The notes below the pieces were generated by a model. That model did not search any database. It saw nothing but the letters and a program-made list of their open reading frames with translations, and was not told the DNA's origin. DNA of 64,000 bases from contig OY747713.1 in the NCBI GenBank assembly GCA_963556495.2, positions 41,977,461-42,041,460 on the forward strand. Reading direction: 5' to 3'. The translations under genes and the position numbers were made by a program. The stretch is from Valencia hispanica. Its lineage: Eukaryota > Chordata > Actinopteri > Cyprinodontiformes > Valenciidae. Of this stretch, positions 34,561 to 45,227 are shown piece after piece (position 1 is the first letter of the stretch; every line of letters begins with the position of its first letter).

Positions 34561-36052
34561 CCCCCCCCAGGAAGAACATGCTTATGCTTTTATACCTCCA
34601 TAATGTCATGGGGGATTTTTCAGCGATGTGGATCCCCAACATAAAATGCTTCCAGAAAGTGGAGCCTGTTGAGATTTTTTCACTGTTGGGGTTGCCTACC
34701 AAACACTTCCAATGTCCAATGGCTTCATTCTCTGCTGGAGAAGCTGGAGGCAGCTCTGTACACACAGAGTCAAACATCCATACTTAGACTGATGCAAAAA
34801 CAAATGGATGGATGAAAGAAACTTTCTGCAAAGTCAAAGACCACCTCTGCCACAATCTTAAATATGCATTACAGTATAATTGCAGCCATTTCATAGTTGG
34901 TTTTCTTCAGCTTCCTTCTGTTAAACTGAAAAGCAATAAAAAACACATATATACTATTCTTAAAAGAGTACAAAGCTCAGGAATAAGTCTAAAACGAACA
35001 TCTCGAGAAAATTATGCAGTGGGATATTGCCTGCTGTTGAAGCATGACAGCTAACGAGCCAATCCAATAGAATTTCCCAAAATCTGGCATTATTGCGAGC
35101 ATGTGAGTGAGTACAGCTTCCCTATGTATCAGCCACTCCTTTCAGTGCTGTCGACAACTGGTATGGGGGATCCTGCTCGGCTGCGGAGAGAAAGTGAAAA
35201 TGAAAACGGTAACACAGCCGGCATGATGAATGAGCGAGACATGAGTGAGATTAGAAGTAGTCCTCTGAATAAATGTTCAAATTAATGAAGTGAGAAAAAA
35301 AAAGATGAGCCACGATGCTGCCAACAATGACACATTCGTCTCCTTCTAAATAAAAAGGAGCTGCTTCTAAGAATAGCTCCACTTGCCTCTGGTCACGGGC
35401 TGCGATCGCAATCATCATTAGCACCCTTGTGCTGTGATTCTCAACATAGCAAAAGTTGCAGAGTGTGTCAGGGTGAGATGATGTCATGCGACTACGTTGT
35501 GCTGCTTTTTCCACTAAATTGCTGCTGCATTGTTCAGAGCACCAATCTGCTTTGCACTTATCAAGTCAATGTGGCCCTCCTTGTACCTGGCATTTATAGA
35601 ATACATAGGTTATAGGGAAATGTTACCAAGGTCAAGATTACATTTAAAAACATGAGAACTAAGACATTTAGAGTTGCCCATATACTGTACTTATATAGCC
35701 TTAAAGCAATAATTCATGGCTGTCAGTGCAATAACATTTAAAACCAATTGGAAAACCGGCCCTTGGATCAAAAATGGCACAACAAATCAATTTCATCCAC
35801 CATGCTGGTAATGCCAGTGGCTGTGATGGCAGAACGTGTTTTAATTCAAATTTAGGCCATGTCCAAGAAAATTAGGACAGCCTGTTTATTTCTCTAACAT
35901 TTTTAAATATGCTGATATTTGATTTGACACTGAGGAAATGGCCTTTTGAAATTTTGGAAAATGCAATGAAAAATGCAAATTCTGGTTAGCAGTAAATAAG
36001 GAAACTCCAAAATCTTTGACAATTTAAGATTCAAATTACACTCATTTTTAAC
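34561..36052. other. No recognised feature
   Basis: Contains several short frames on both strands without motifs. 'ccaagaaaattaggacagcc' near 35867 resembles ends of small fish DNA elements, but no partner end was found. Possible host non-coding DNA. Confidence 0.35.
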
Positions 36053-37018
36053 CAGGGCTGAAACGGTAAACAAACATCACGGTTCGGTACGTGTTTGGGG
36101 TTTTAAAGTCATGGTTCGGTATGTTTTCAGTACACTTTAATCAAGAAAAATAAACACAAATGTGTATATGACCTTCTTTTTTACTTTGATCAGCAATAAA
36201 AAACAAAGAAACTTTTTTTCTAAATTCCTTTCAATTCCTGAAATTAACTTCATTTCATTATGTTATATAATTTAAAAAAGGCAAAAGTACAGAACTGTCT
36301 TGAGATTTGATTGGATTTTTTAAATATAAATAACATAATACAAGCAGACCTAGCCAGAGTAGAAAACAATATAACCACCTGAAAACAGTTAGTGTTAATG
36401 TTTAGAAATGTTCACATAATAATACTTTGCCCATATTTGAGAATAAAACATGCTTAAATCACTTTTGAATTGTTTCGATATTTCGACAACCTAATTTCCC
36501 AGCTATACTTGAATCCAGCATGGGCAGCTGTTGGGGAAAATCTCTTATCAATGGGGATTCTGCCAAATTGTGTTTTATCCAAAATAATGAGTTTGAGCTG
36601 ATTGGATGCTACTGGTAGCCATGTGGATGTCAGCTGGATTTTCTTTAGTATCAGTGATGTTTGCATTCAGCTTAACATTGTTTCAGGTGAGTCATTCAGT
36701 TCAGTGCAGTGCGTGTTAGGGACCTTATTGCTGTTGAATGATGCGTTCGCTGACCAAGTTCTGGTTCGGTCCATCTTTCTTTTTCTACTGTAGCTGCATG
36801 AGAATCCATTAATGTTCCCAAATAGCAGAGTTTAGTGATAGCTGGGAGTCCTTTCTGTTTTGGTGTACATTTTTTTAATTGCTCTGCAGAACATTGCACT
36901 GCACAAAGATTCTGCATGTCTTCAGGTACACAACAGCTGTGTTCATTCGGTACACGTGCGTACCGAACCGACAGGGCCGTACCAAATAATCCAAGTACAT
37001 GTACTGTTACACCCCTAG
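36053..37018 (-). mobile_element. GGTGTAACAGTAC-family element, copy 2 (longer)
   Basis: The right end, reverse complemented, reads 'aggggtgtaacagtacatg' and the left end 'cagggctgaaacggta'. Subterminal blocks match copy 1 (195-643): 'acggccctgtc...gtacg' at one side and 'gtacactttaatcaagaaaa' at the other. The inside is about 500 bp longer than copy 1 and includes a 73-codon reverse frame (36696-36917) without recognised motifs, possibly a trace of transposase. No clear target duplication. Confidence 0.65.
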
Positions 37019-38274
37019 TAATAACTCAGACCTGGATGCCTGTGTTCAGCAAAAGGCAGTTGGGTCAGATTAGCACTTGTAGCGCGACAATATTAAATAA
37101 AAATAAGCAGCTCCTTCACAGAGGTGGGAAAAGGTAAAGACAATGATTTATGCAAAATATGAAATAGAGCACAAAGAAATAGCTGCAATTCTTTTGGTCT
37201 AATAAGACAAAAACTAAAAGATGTAGTTACCAGGTGTCTGGGATATCGGTGTTTCAAACCACAATGGAGAGTGGAAGTGTATTGGACATTTGTGGTTCAT
37301 TTATCATGTAGTACAATTACAGGGGTATGTCTGGTAAGTCTTTTTTTTCAGTTTAATCATGAATGAAAGTGACTGCTTTAATTAGTTCAGAGAAGAATCG
37401 ATTGCTCTTTTTCCAGATTAAATGATGGTTTTAATTCAAGCGAATCAGAGGTTTTTTTTTCTAGATTAGCAGCCAGGGAAAGGCGTACATGATTCTCCCC
37501 CTACATCATAAACAGATCAGATGATGGTGGTGGTGCAGTGACTCATCTGCTCTCAGGTCACAGTTTACTATAGCATACTGTCATTGCTCATAACAACGGT
37601 ACTGAGGCCATATGATCATTTGGGATGTAGGTTCGGTTTTCTGGTATAAAAGGAAAAAAAAGAATCTAATCCACGTTTTCTATTCCATCTTCTGACACTA
37701 AGAACCTTTTAGAGGTTGCAAAAACAAGCCATGTAAAATGAAGAAATCTATGTTTCATATTTTCTGGGCAATAATCTGCCATCTCTAAGCCTCCTAAATG
37801 TCATAAACTTCATCATTGTGGTAGCTGGCATCCCAACAGAAGCTACTTTTAAGTTGTCCTACAAGACTAATATGTTTACTGCTCTGCTAGGTCCCTGAAG
37901 GCAAGGCTGCTTATGTCTGAATGTCACTTTATCAGAGTGGCAAAACATGTGCTATTTAACATTTTCACTACTTGTTTTAAAAATAGAAGCTTACTGAAGC
38001 TGATCCATGTCCTCCGTTTCCCTGCACAATCTGCTCCACAAAGTCAGCCTCCTGTTTAAGTGTCGAAAGGGGATTTTCCTTCGTTGAAAATGTATTGGCT
38101 CTGTTTCCATACATAGTGTGTGTGTAAGGTTTCATAGATCAGAACATTTCTTTGCGTAAGCAAATGTTTTTTTTGCTGAAGTGAAGAACAGTTTTAGTAA
38201 GGATTCTACACAAAGTTTTCTAAATGAAGCCCCTGCTCTTTAATGTGTATGAGTCATTTATGAGCAAGATTCCT
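37019..38274. other. No recognised feature
   Basis: AT-rich sequence without recognisable repeats, possibly host non-coding DNA. The Tc1 relic that follows may begin slightly earlier than marked. Confidence 0.35.
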
Positions 38275-40090
38275 CCATAGGTGCTGCTAACCCAAGCATT
38301 TCCTGTGATCATCAGAAAATGTCAACATCTCTATAAAAGAAGGCCTTTTGGCAGTTTGGTGGTCTTTAACATACATGTGTGTATTAATAGAATGCAACTC
38401 AATGCCAAGAGTTCTGATGAATATTAAAAAGAGAAATCAAATTTCTCCTGATTTAGCATCCCTTCATTGGCTCCCTGTTAAATCCAGAATAGAATTTAAG
38501 ATCCTTCTTCTTACATACAAAGCCCTTAATCATCAGCTCCATCATACATCAGAGATCTGATTGCTCTATATGTTCCCAACAGAGCACTTCACTCTCAGAC
38601 TGCAGGTTTACTTGTAGTTCCTAGGATTTCTAAAAGTAGAATGGGAGGCAGATCTTTTAGTTATCAGGCTCCTCTCCTGTGGAACCAGCTCCCAGCTTTA
38701 GTCCGTGAGGCAGACACTCTGTTTACTTTTAAGGCCAGGCTTAAAACTTTCCTTTTTAATAAAGCTTATAGTTAGAGTGGCTTAGGTCATCCTGAGCTAT
38801 CTCTGTAGTTATGCTGCTATAGACTTAGACTGCTGGAGGACAGACTTACCAATTTTCTTCACTCTGCTACTTCCTTTTCTCCTACTACTCTCCAGTTGTA
38901 TTACAGTACATTCTGCTATTTCGACTGTTAACTTTCTGTTCTCTCAGTGTTTTTCTCTCCATAGAAGATATACCTGGTCTGGTATCCTGCTTGGCTGCAA
39001 TGCCCTGTTGGACGGGGGGCTTCGACTAGGATGATGCTCCCAGTAACTGAACATCCACTGTGTCCTGTTATCAACTTTTTACTTTCTGTAACATAGAAAG
39101 TTCTCTTATATCAGATCTTCTGTTCCTTCTGTGTTTCTGCTCTGTCTTCTCAAACCCCCAGACGGTCGTGGCAGATGGCCGCTCCTACTGAGCCTGGTTC
39201 TGTTGGAGGTTTCTTCCTGTTAAAGGGGAGTTTTTCCTCTCCACCGTCGCTACATGCTTGCTCAGTATGAGGGATTGCTGAAGGATTGCTGTGGTTGGAA
39301 AGTCTTCCCAACCTCACGCCAATGACTGACGCAATCTGCTGGGATTCCTTAAATAGGAAACTTTTTAACTGATTGGAATGTTTGTATAAATGTATTGAAA
39401 TGACTTCTTGTTAAGTGTCTTGAGATGATATCTGTTGTGAATTGGCGCTATATAAATGAACTGAATTGAAATTGAATTGAATCAGTGATTAAAGGCAATG
39501 ACCTCTGAGAAGCCATTATTGATGCCAATCAATCTGGGAAGAGTTATATTCCTCAGAGAGAAAGATTAACAATTAAGACAGCTGCCAATTTTCCCAGGAG
39601 TGGACATCCACAGTCAGACTGTACCATGCACCAAGAAACCCAAGGGCTCCATGCGAGGCTCTATACGCCTCACCATATTTAATGCTAAAAGTTTCTGACA
39701 GGACAATTAGAAAAGCCTGAACAAACAAAAAATCCCTCTTCTATCTAAAATAAGCATGCTAACATGACTTAGGTTTGCAAAGTTGACTCTGAGCGGATCT
39801 CAGCTTGGCTGAAGTTGAATATTAAGCAGGATAATGACCCCAAACACTGCAGCATATCTTCTACAGAATGGCTGAAAAAGAAAAAAAGAAAGTTTTATAG
39901 TGGCATAGTTAAAGTTGAGACTAAAATGCTGTGGTGGGAAATTAAAACAGCTATGCTTTAATGAATTTGTGTAATCATATGTCTGAATGGAATGAATTCA
40001 AAAGAAAGACAGCCAAACTTTCTCCACAACAATGCGAGAGACTGATAATATCATGCAGAAAACTACAAAGATATGAAACCATTCATTGAA
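38275..40090 (+). mobile_element. Tc1-like relic, split by an L2 fragment
   Basis: Left of the L2 the sequence is the leader of a fish Tc1 group ('ctataaaagaaggccttttg', 'gtgtgtattaatagaatgc'). Right of it the transposase continues: 'agccattattgatgccaatc', 'agctgccaattttcccagga', the second catalytic Asp region 'gataatgaccccaaacac', 'gaatggctgaaaaagaaa' and the C-terminal 'caatgcgagagactgataat'. The first catalytic block is deleted. Inactive. Confidence 0.72.
38442..39482 (+). mobile_element. L2-clade LINE, 3' fragment (longest of its subfamily here)
   Basis: Starts within the RT-ORF C-terminus ('LASLHWLPVKSRIEFKILLL' in one frame at about 38451) and runs through about 700 bp of 3' UTR to 'ggcgctatataaatgaactg' plus an aattgaattga tail. 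Frameshifts and stops break the coding end. It is collinear with 14474-15366. It sits inside the Tc1 relic. Confidence 0.85.
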
Positions 40091-40795
40091 GAAAAAAAAG
40101 GCACAGTTGTCTTTCAACCCTGTTACATCATTCCAGGTTTCCGTCTGAAATACATTCGGTCTTTTTTGTTCCACTGATATATTAGTGTACTTTGAAAAAG
40201 TCTTCATGAACACACATGACTGCTTCTGTAGCTTTCGGTCACTGTTTTGAAGAAACAAAAGCTAGATGATCATACCATGACAAAGAGCAAGAACAAAAAT
40301 GTAATAATCATGTAATACATTCACTTATTTCTGCTGCCCTTTCTACTAGCTTTCTAAAATGTTTTTGTCAAAGGCCAAACAAATTTCAGAACACACTATA
40401 TTTCACGAGGTCCAACGCAGCACTCAGTAAATTGTAGCTCTCGAGGCTGACGAGACAGTTCAAAGGGGATTTTACATTCAAAGTGACAAATGATAGAGAA
40501 AAACTAAATTAAAGTGGGTTCATCTAGGTGAAATTTGTTGAAAGGGATTGTACAGGCCCTTCAGTCAATATATATTGTATAGTTTATCACCGGTACCTCG
40601 TAAGCTCTCAGTCTGCCGCCGTAATAAATGGTGAATTAAATAAATAATGTATTTGCCAATTTCGCAGCTATACAATTATCCAGATAATAGTTGCTGTCTC
40701 CAGTATTCACAAGCAGATAAAGAAAACAATTACCTGGGAGATGATTCAGTTTAAAGGATCTTAACCAATCTAAAAATTTAATTTATTTAATAGAT
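40091..40795. other. No recognised feature
   Basis: AT-rich sequence ending at the TTAA target of the following MITE. Confidence 0.35.
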
Positions 40796-40799
40796 TTAA

Positions 40800-41329
40800 A
40801 GCTACATTGTATAAGAACTTCTCCCATCTAGCGGTGAAACAACCAACTGAATTACATTCTAGCCCCACCTCCCACCCCCCCCATTCCGAGCGTGTTTTAA
40901 CTCCTACGGTGCCGGTTTCATGCCAAGGTTAACATGGCTTCCAGTACTACGACTTCGTCCAGTGTTCCTTCCAGTGATGAGGTTACTTTAGAAAACTACA
41001 TTGCATTTAGTTATATAGTCAGACATCTCCCGGGTCGCGAGTAGACAAGCTCTCTCTGGCATCCGTCACGGTGCAACTAAGTGTAGCCAAAGCGCGAAAG
41101 GCGGAGCTGGAATTTCCAGGAATGTCCCTCGTTGGCGAATGTATTTCAAAGATGGAGGTTCAACAGGGATTCAGCGACTCGCCTGCATGTATTCTGAATA
41201 GCAGATTCTACACTTACGAGAATACTTTCATTAGTAGGTGGAAGTAATTACACATGAATGAGCACATATTTTTGAAAGAACAAAGGGGTTTTTGCTAAGA
41301 ATTAACTTACAAAAATACACAATTTAGCT
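40800..41329. mobile_element. 530-bp MITE flanked by TTAA
   Basis: TTAA occurs on both sides (40796-40799 and 41330-41333). The ends are imperfect inverted repeats: left agctacattgtataa, right reverse complemented agctaaattgtgtat. The inside is GC-richer than its surroundings and has no transposase. TTAA duplications are used by piggyBac and Kolobok elements, so one of these is inferred. Confidence 0.65.
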
Positions 41330-41626
41330 TTAAGGTTCCGTGGGAATGGGTAAACCATTGAGTTATGCTAAGTTCCCTAGCATGAGATGCATGTTTATTA
41401 GGGTGTAAAAGTAGATGCATTTCTGCCGAATAGTCATACTAAAGACGCCACGCAAGCACATGCAGTAAAGCAAAGAATGTTCCTCTCTTTTCATCCAAAA
41501 GACAACCCATATGTTTTAGGTGCATTTCATTAAGTACTTTTTTTTTAAATGACTGGAGGAAGATAAGATCTAAAGTACTATGAACCAAAGCAGTCCAAGA
41601 CCAGAGGCCTAAAGGCCTGTCAGAAC

Positions 41627-41630
<4 letters not shown>

Positions 41631-41670
<40 letters not shown>

Positions 41671-41679
41671 CACACACAG
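41631..41679. repeat. (TA)17 microsatellite with CA-rich extension
   Basis: Alternating TA from 41631 to 41664, followed by cacatacacacacag. Confidence 0.95.
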
Positions 41680-41759
41680 TGGAACAAAAAAGTTTTTAGC
41701 AGCTACCAGTTGTTCAAGTTTTTCCACATAAAAAGATGAGAGAGGTCTATAATTTTCAC

Positions 41760-42240
41760 CATAGCTACACTTCAACTGTGAGAGGCAGAATGTGAAAAGA
41801 CAATCCAGGAAATCACATTAGTATGGTTTTTAAAGAATTTACTTGTATAATGGTGTAGAAAATAAGTATTTGGCCAATAACAAAAGTTCATTTCAATCCT
41901 TTGTAAAGTAACGTTGGTTGGCAATGACAGCGGACAAATGTTTCCTGTAGGTCTTCACCAGGTTTGCACAGGCTGTAGCTGGTATTTTGGCCCATTCTTC
42001 CATGTAGATCTTTTTTAGAACTGTGATGTTTTGGGGCTGTTCCTGGGCAACACGGACTGTCAACTCTCTCCACAGATTCTCTATTGGATTGAGGTCTGGA
42101 GGCTGGCTAAGCCACTCCAGAACCTTGAAATGCTTTTTTACGTAGCCACTCCTTTGTTGCCCAAAAGCATGTTTCCACCCCCACGCTTCACAGTGGGTAT
42201 GGTGTTCTTGGGATGCCACTCCCATGTAATAGACCACAAA
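41760..42240 (-). mobile_element. Tc1-like relic, C-terminal part, reverse orientation
   Basis: The reverse frame (42237 down to 41893) reads [34 protein letters not shown] (in pieces), then [24 protein letters not shown] and [10 protein letters not shown]: the third catalytic block with its Glu, and the C-terminus. A terminal-repeat-like block with 'aagtatttggcc' is at about 41863. The N-terminal two thirds are missing. The same group as 32896-33902. Confidence 0.78.
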
Positions 42241-42655
42241 AAGTAGGGAAAGTTCAGAAACTGAGGAGGAGGGCTTACCTTTCAGTAGAACACTACCCCT
42301 AACTATATAGCCAAAGCTATTATGGAATGAACCAAAGCATGTTTATGGCTTAAAATGTTCCAGTTAAAGTCTAGCCTTTCAGTTAACATCAGGATCAACT
42401 AAACCGGTAGCGGATTTAGGTAATAAAATTCATTTAAGTTTGTGGGTATAATGTGATACAATTATACACAGAGGTTTAAGTGATATTAATAGTTTTGCAA
42501 GACACTTCTAGTCTATCAACTGTCTGAAGATTAGAATAGATGAGTCAATCATTTAGGTCTTCACCATAGAATAATCTATGAAGTCAGACATCCTTGGTTT
42601 TTAGAGTCATTTAGTCATTTAGAGTATTATAGTTAAGTTCCTACACTCGGCTGAG
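42241..42655. other. No recognised feature
   Basis: AT-rich spacer up to the TA flanking the next element. Confidence 0.35.
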
Positions 42656-42657
42656 TA

Positions 42658-43689
42658 CGGTAATTTATAAGTCGCTACTTTTTTCACACCCTTTCGATCC
42701 TGTGTCCTATACAATGATGCGGCTAATTTATCGATTTTTCTTTACTGACTAACGGCATCCGGGGGGCACTATAGCAGGAAGTGCATAAGTGAGACAGACA
42801 TGTAGGGAAAGATTATGCGCCGAAGAAGACACTACCGGTAGCTTTCATTTATACACCCTCATCATGGAAAACATACAAATCTATGGTGAGATGGAGGAGG
42901 AGGGCGCAGAAAGAACTGAGTCAGTATAACAAAATGACAAAGGCTTTCAGAGGACATAAAGACACTGAAGAAGACGACTTCAGTGGCTTTAATGAGGAAG
43001 ATGAAGATGAAAATAGCGACCAATGACTTTTCTGGTAGGCTAAATTACGTTTTATTTTCTAACCAGCCATGTTGCTGTCGTGTTGTGTTGATGCCATACA
43101 GCTGATTTTCAGGCAGAGTTCGAAAAAAAAGCATGTCTTGAATTAAAACTAGAAAAGCACTCAGAGAGCGCAGACCTCCGCCACTCATCTCCTCATCCCC
43201 ATGCTGTGATCTAATTCTAACGTTTGTTACTTTTCCAATAAAATGTCTGTTAATGAGACGGATGGCTGCGCTCTTCCAGCGGAGAGAAGGGAGCCGCTTA
43301 TGAGCTCTCTAACATGGGAGAGGAGTGGAGGTTAGCACCGCTGGTCGGTGGGTGGAGACGCACTTTTCATGTCGGATCAACACAACAATTTAATCAGTTG
43401 TTCCTGGACCCATGGCGGATAATTTCCTAAATATTTTATCGAAATCCATCCAGCACCTTTTGAGTTATGTTGCTAACAGACAGACGGGAACGAAAACTTT
43501 ACATCCTGGCGGAGGTAATAAAAAAAAAATCTTTGGTGTACTGACTTTCTGTGTAAATATCTCATGTTAAAACGTGAAAACCTGAAGCTTATATTCAGGT
43601 GCGTTTTATATATGTACAACATTTATTTTTGTATTTATTTAGCTGGTGCGCCTTATATATAGGTGCGTTTAATAGTGCGAAAATTACAG
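42658..43689. mobile_element. pogo-like non-autonomous DNA element
   Basis: The left end is cggtaatttataagtcg and the right end, reverse complemented, ctgtaattttcgcacta. Both are flanked by TA (42656-42657 and 43690-43691). Near the right end the phrases 'ggtgcgccttatatataggt' and 'gtgcgaaaattac' are typical of a widespread fish pogo-like family. The inside includes an acidic coding-like stretch (about 42870-43025, many gaa/gag/gat codons), perhaps transposase debris, and a nested retroposon at 43147-43530. Confidence 0.6.
43147..43530 (+). mobile_element. Retroposon with 'gacctccgcc' start and 'ggcggaggt' end
   Basis: Begins 'agaaaagcactcagagagcg' and 'cagacctccgcc', carries 'ttttgagttatgttgctaac' and 'agacagacgg', and ends 'ggcggaggtaat' followed by an A-run (43519-43529). 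The A-tail indicates a retroposon. Similar RTE-related repeats occur in many animals; the exact family is uncertain. Confidence 0.55.
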
Positions 43690-43691
43690 TA

Positions 43692-44475
43692 ATCACGTTC
43701 AGCCTTTGATTTGAGGTCAATTTAAACAAAGACTTCAGAGACATACCTAAATTCCTCTGTCTTGCTCACCTGACTGACTTCCTCACAGACTCTCTTCTCA
43801 CCCAAGATGACTCGGTAAGCTAAAATCCCCCCTCCCCCCAAAAACACCCAAAAGAAATCTCATTAAGGTCCACCACAGCCACTGAGTGCTGTTGCATTAT
43901 TCATGTGTTTTCCTGAGCGCTCTCACAAAATGGGTAAAATATTCCATCAGATGTTTGAAATGCACGGCAAGAAATGAACTAGGCTGCATCTGAGCATAGT
44001 TTTTAATACCCATACAGTGGCTAGGGAAGATTGTGTTCAAGTCATTTGTCAAGGTTTATGTCACAGGCAATTGAAACGTTTAACCCATTCCTTCAAACAT
44101 GCCTATTTGTTTTTGTTTATAACATCAATCATGCATTTTATTTTTAAATCATTAAAGAACCAACAGAAATCCCACCAGGAATGATGTGATTCCTAAGCTC
44201 ACTAGTAGTATTGTGATATGTATGTAGGGTATATTAATCCTTTTCACATTGTTTTAATATGCTGAGTCCTTAATATATATATAAGCTGGAGAAGCTAAAA
44301 CTTGCTAAGGTGAAGTCTGCATGAAACTTCAGAATTAAAGTGTGATTCAATCACTGCGCAGAACGACAAATATGTCACATACAAACATAGACCTCTCAGG
44401 TACTACTCTAGTAACTCTAGTGGGTCATTAAATAATGGAAATGGCAGCGGTTTTATGGCTAGCCCCATCCATTCT
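43692..44475. other. No recognised feature
   Basis: Contains a C-run at 43830-43838 and AT-rich sequence. No element identified. Confidence 0.35.
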
Positions 44476-44712
44476 TGGGGAGACTGTGGCTCAGGATCTG
44501 GGAGTTCGCCTTGTAACCGGACGGTTGCCATTTTGAGCCCCAGCTCCGTCCGTTTCAGTTGTAGTGTCCTTGGGCAAGACACTTGACCCTTCTTAACATC
44601 AGCCTGCCCAGGGACTACGGGTGGAAATTAGCACTTGAGCTATAACCTGGTACAATGCATCTCTCATCTTGAGATTAATCTCTATTGTACACTGTCCCAG
44701 TAAAAAAAAAGA
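44476..44712 (+). mobile_element. tRNA-derived SINE
   Basis: The 5' tRNA-like part has 'tggctcaggatctgggag' as a degenerate A box and 'cggttgccattttgagccc' as a decayed B box. The shared core 20-mer GTGTCCTTGGGCAAGACACT is at 44564-44583. The body continues with 'gggtggaaattagcacttga' and ends 'ttgtacactgtcccagt' plus an A-run. The 3' half differs from the SINE at 59680, so the two belong to different families sharing a core. Confidence 0.72.
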
Positions 44713-45227
44713 AAGTGTGATTTAATTGCATTGTTTCCCATTGAGGCAGCACTGATCTTTATACAAAATACACCGCAAGCGTCCCTGTTGTTTTTGGCCA
44801 GAGCCTTTAGCCATTGATTAAAATCCTCAACTTCTCGCCAAGAGTCAGCACATTTATACTTCTCAATTTTTGCTTTGCTGAACTTCACTATAAATTAGTG
44901 GGATATGTCACATCGATAACGGCACATCTGTAGCAATAGTATGTAAAGTCATGTGGTATGGAAACCCGAGCAAACAGTCGGCATAAAAAGACAACAACAT
45001 GCCAATACTAATCAGATTTAAGAAGTAAAAAAAATTATTTAAGACTTTTTAAAACTTTTTAAGGGTCTTAATTTTCCTTAAATCAATTTATTCGAGACCC
45101 TGCGGATACCCTGTACAGGCAGCCAGCATATGAGAAACTATATCTCAGAGCTAACCTGGAAAACACAATTGCCACCTATATTTCAGATTACACAGCATTC
45201 TAATGATATTACCATCTTTAATTTAGG
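44713..45227. other. No recognised feature
   Basis: AT-rich sequence. The reverse frame at 44682-44888 has no motif. Confidence 0.35.

Noticed and set aside
35860..36045. Possible small DNA element starting 'ccaagaaaattaggacag'
   Set aside because: No inverted partner found; similarity is only from memory.
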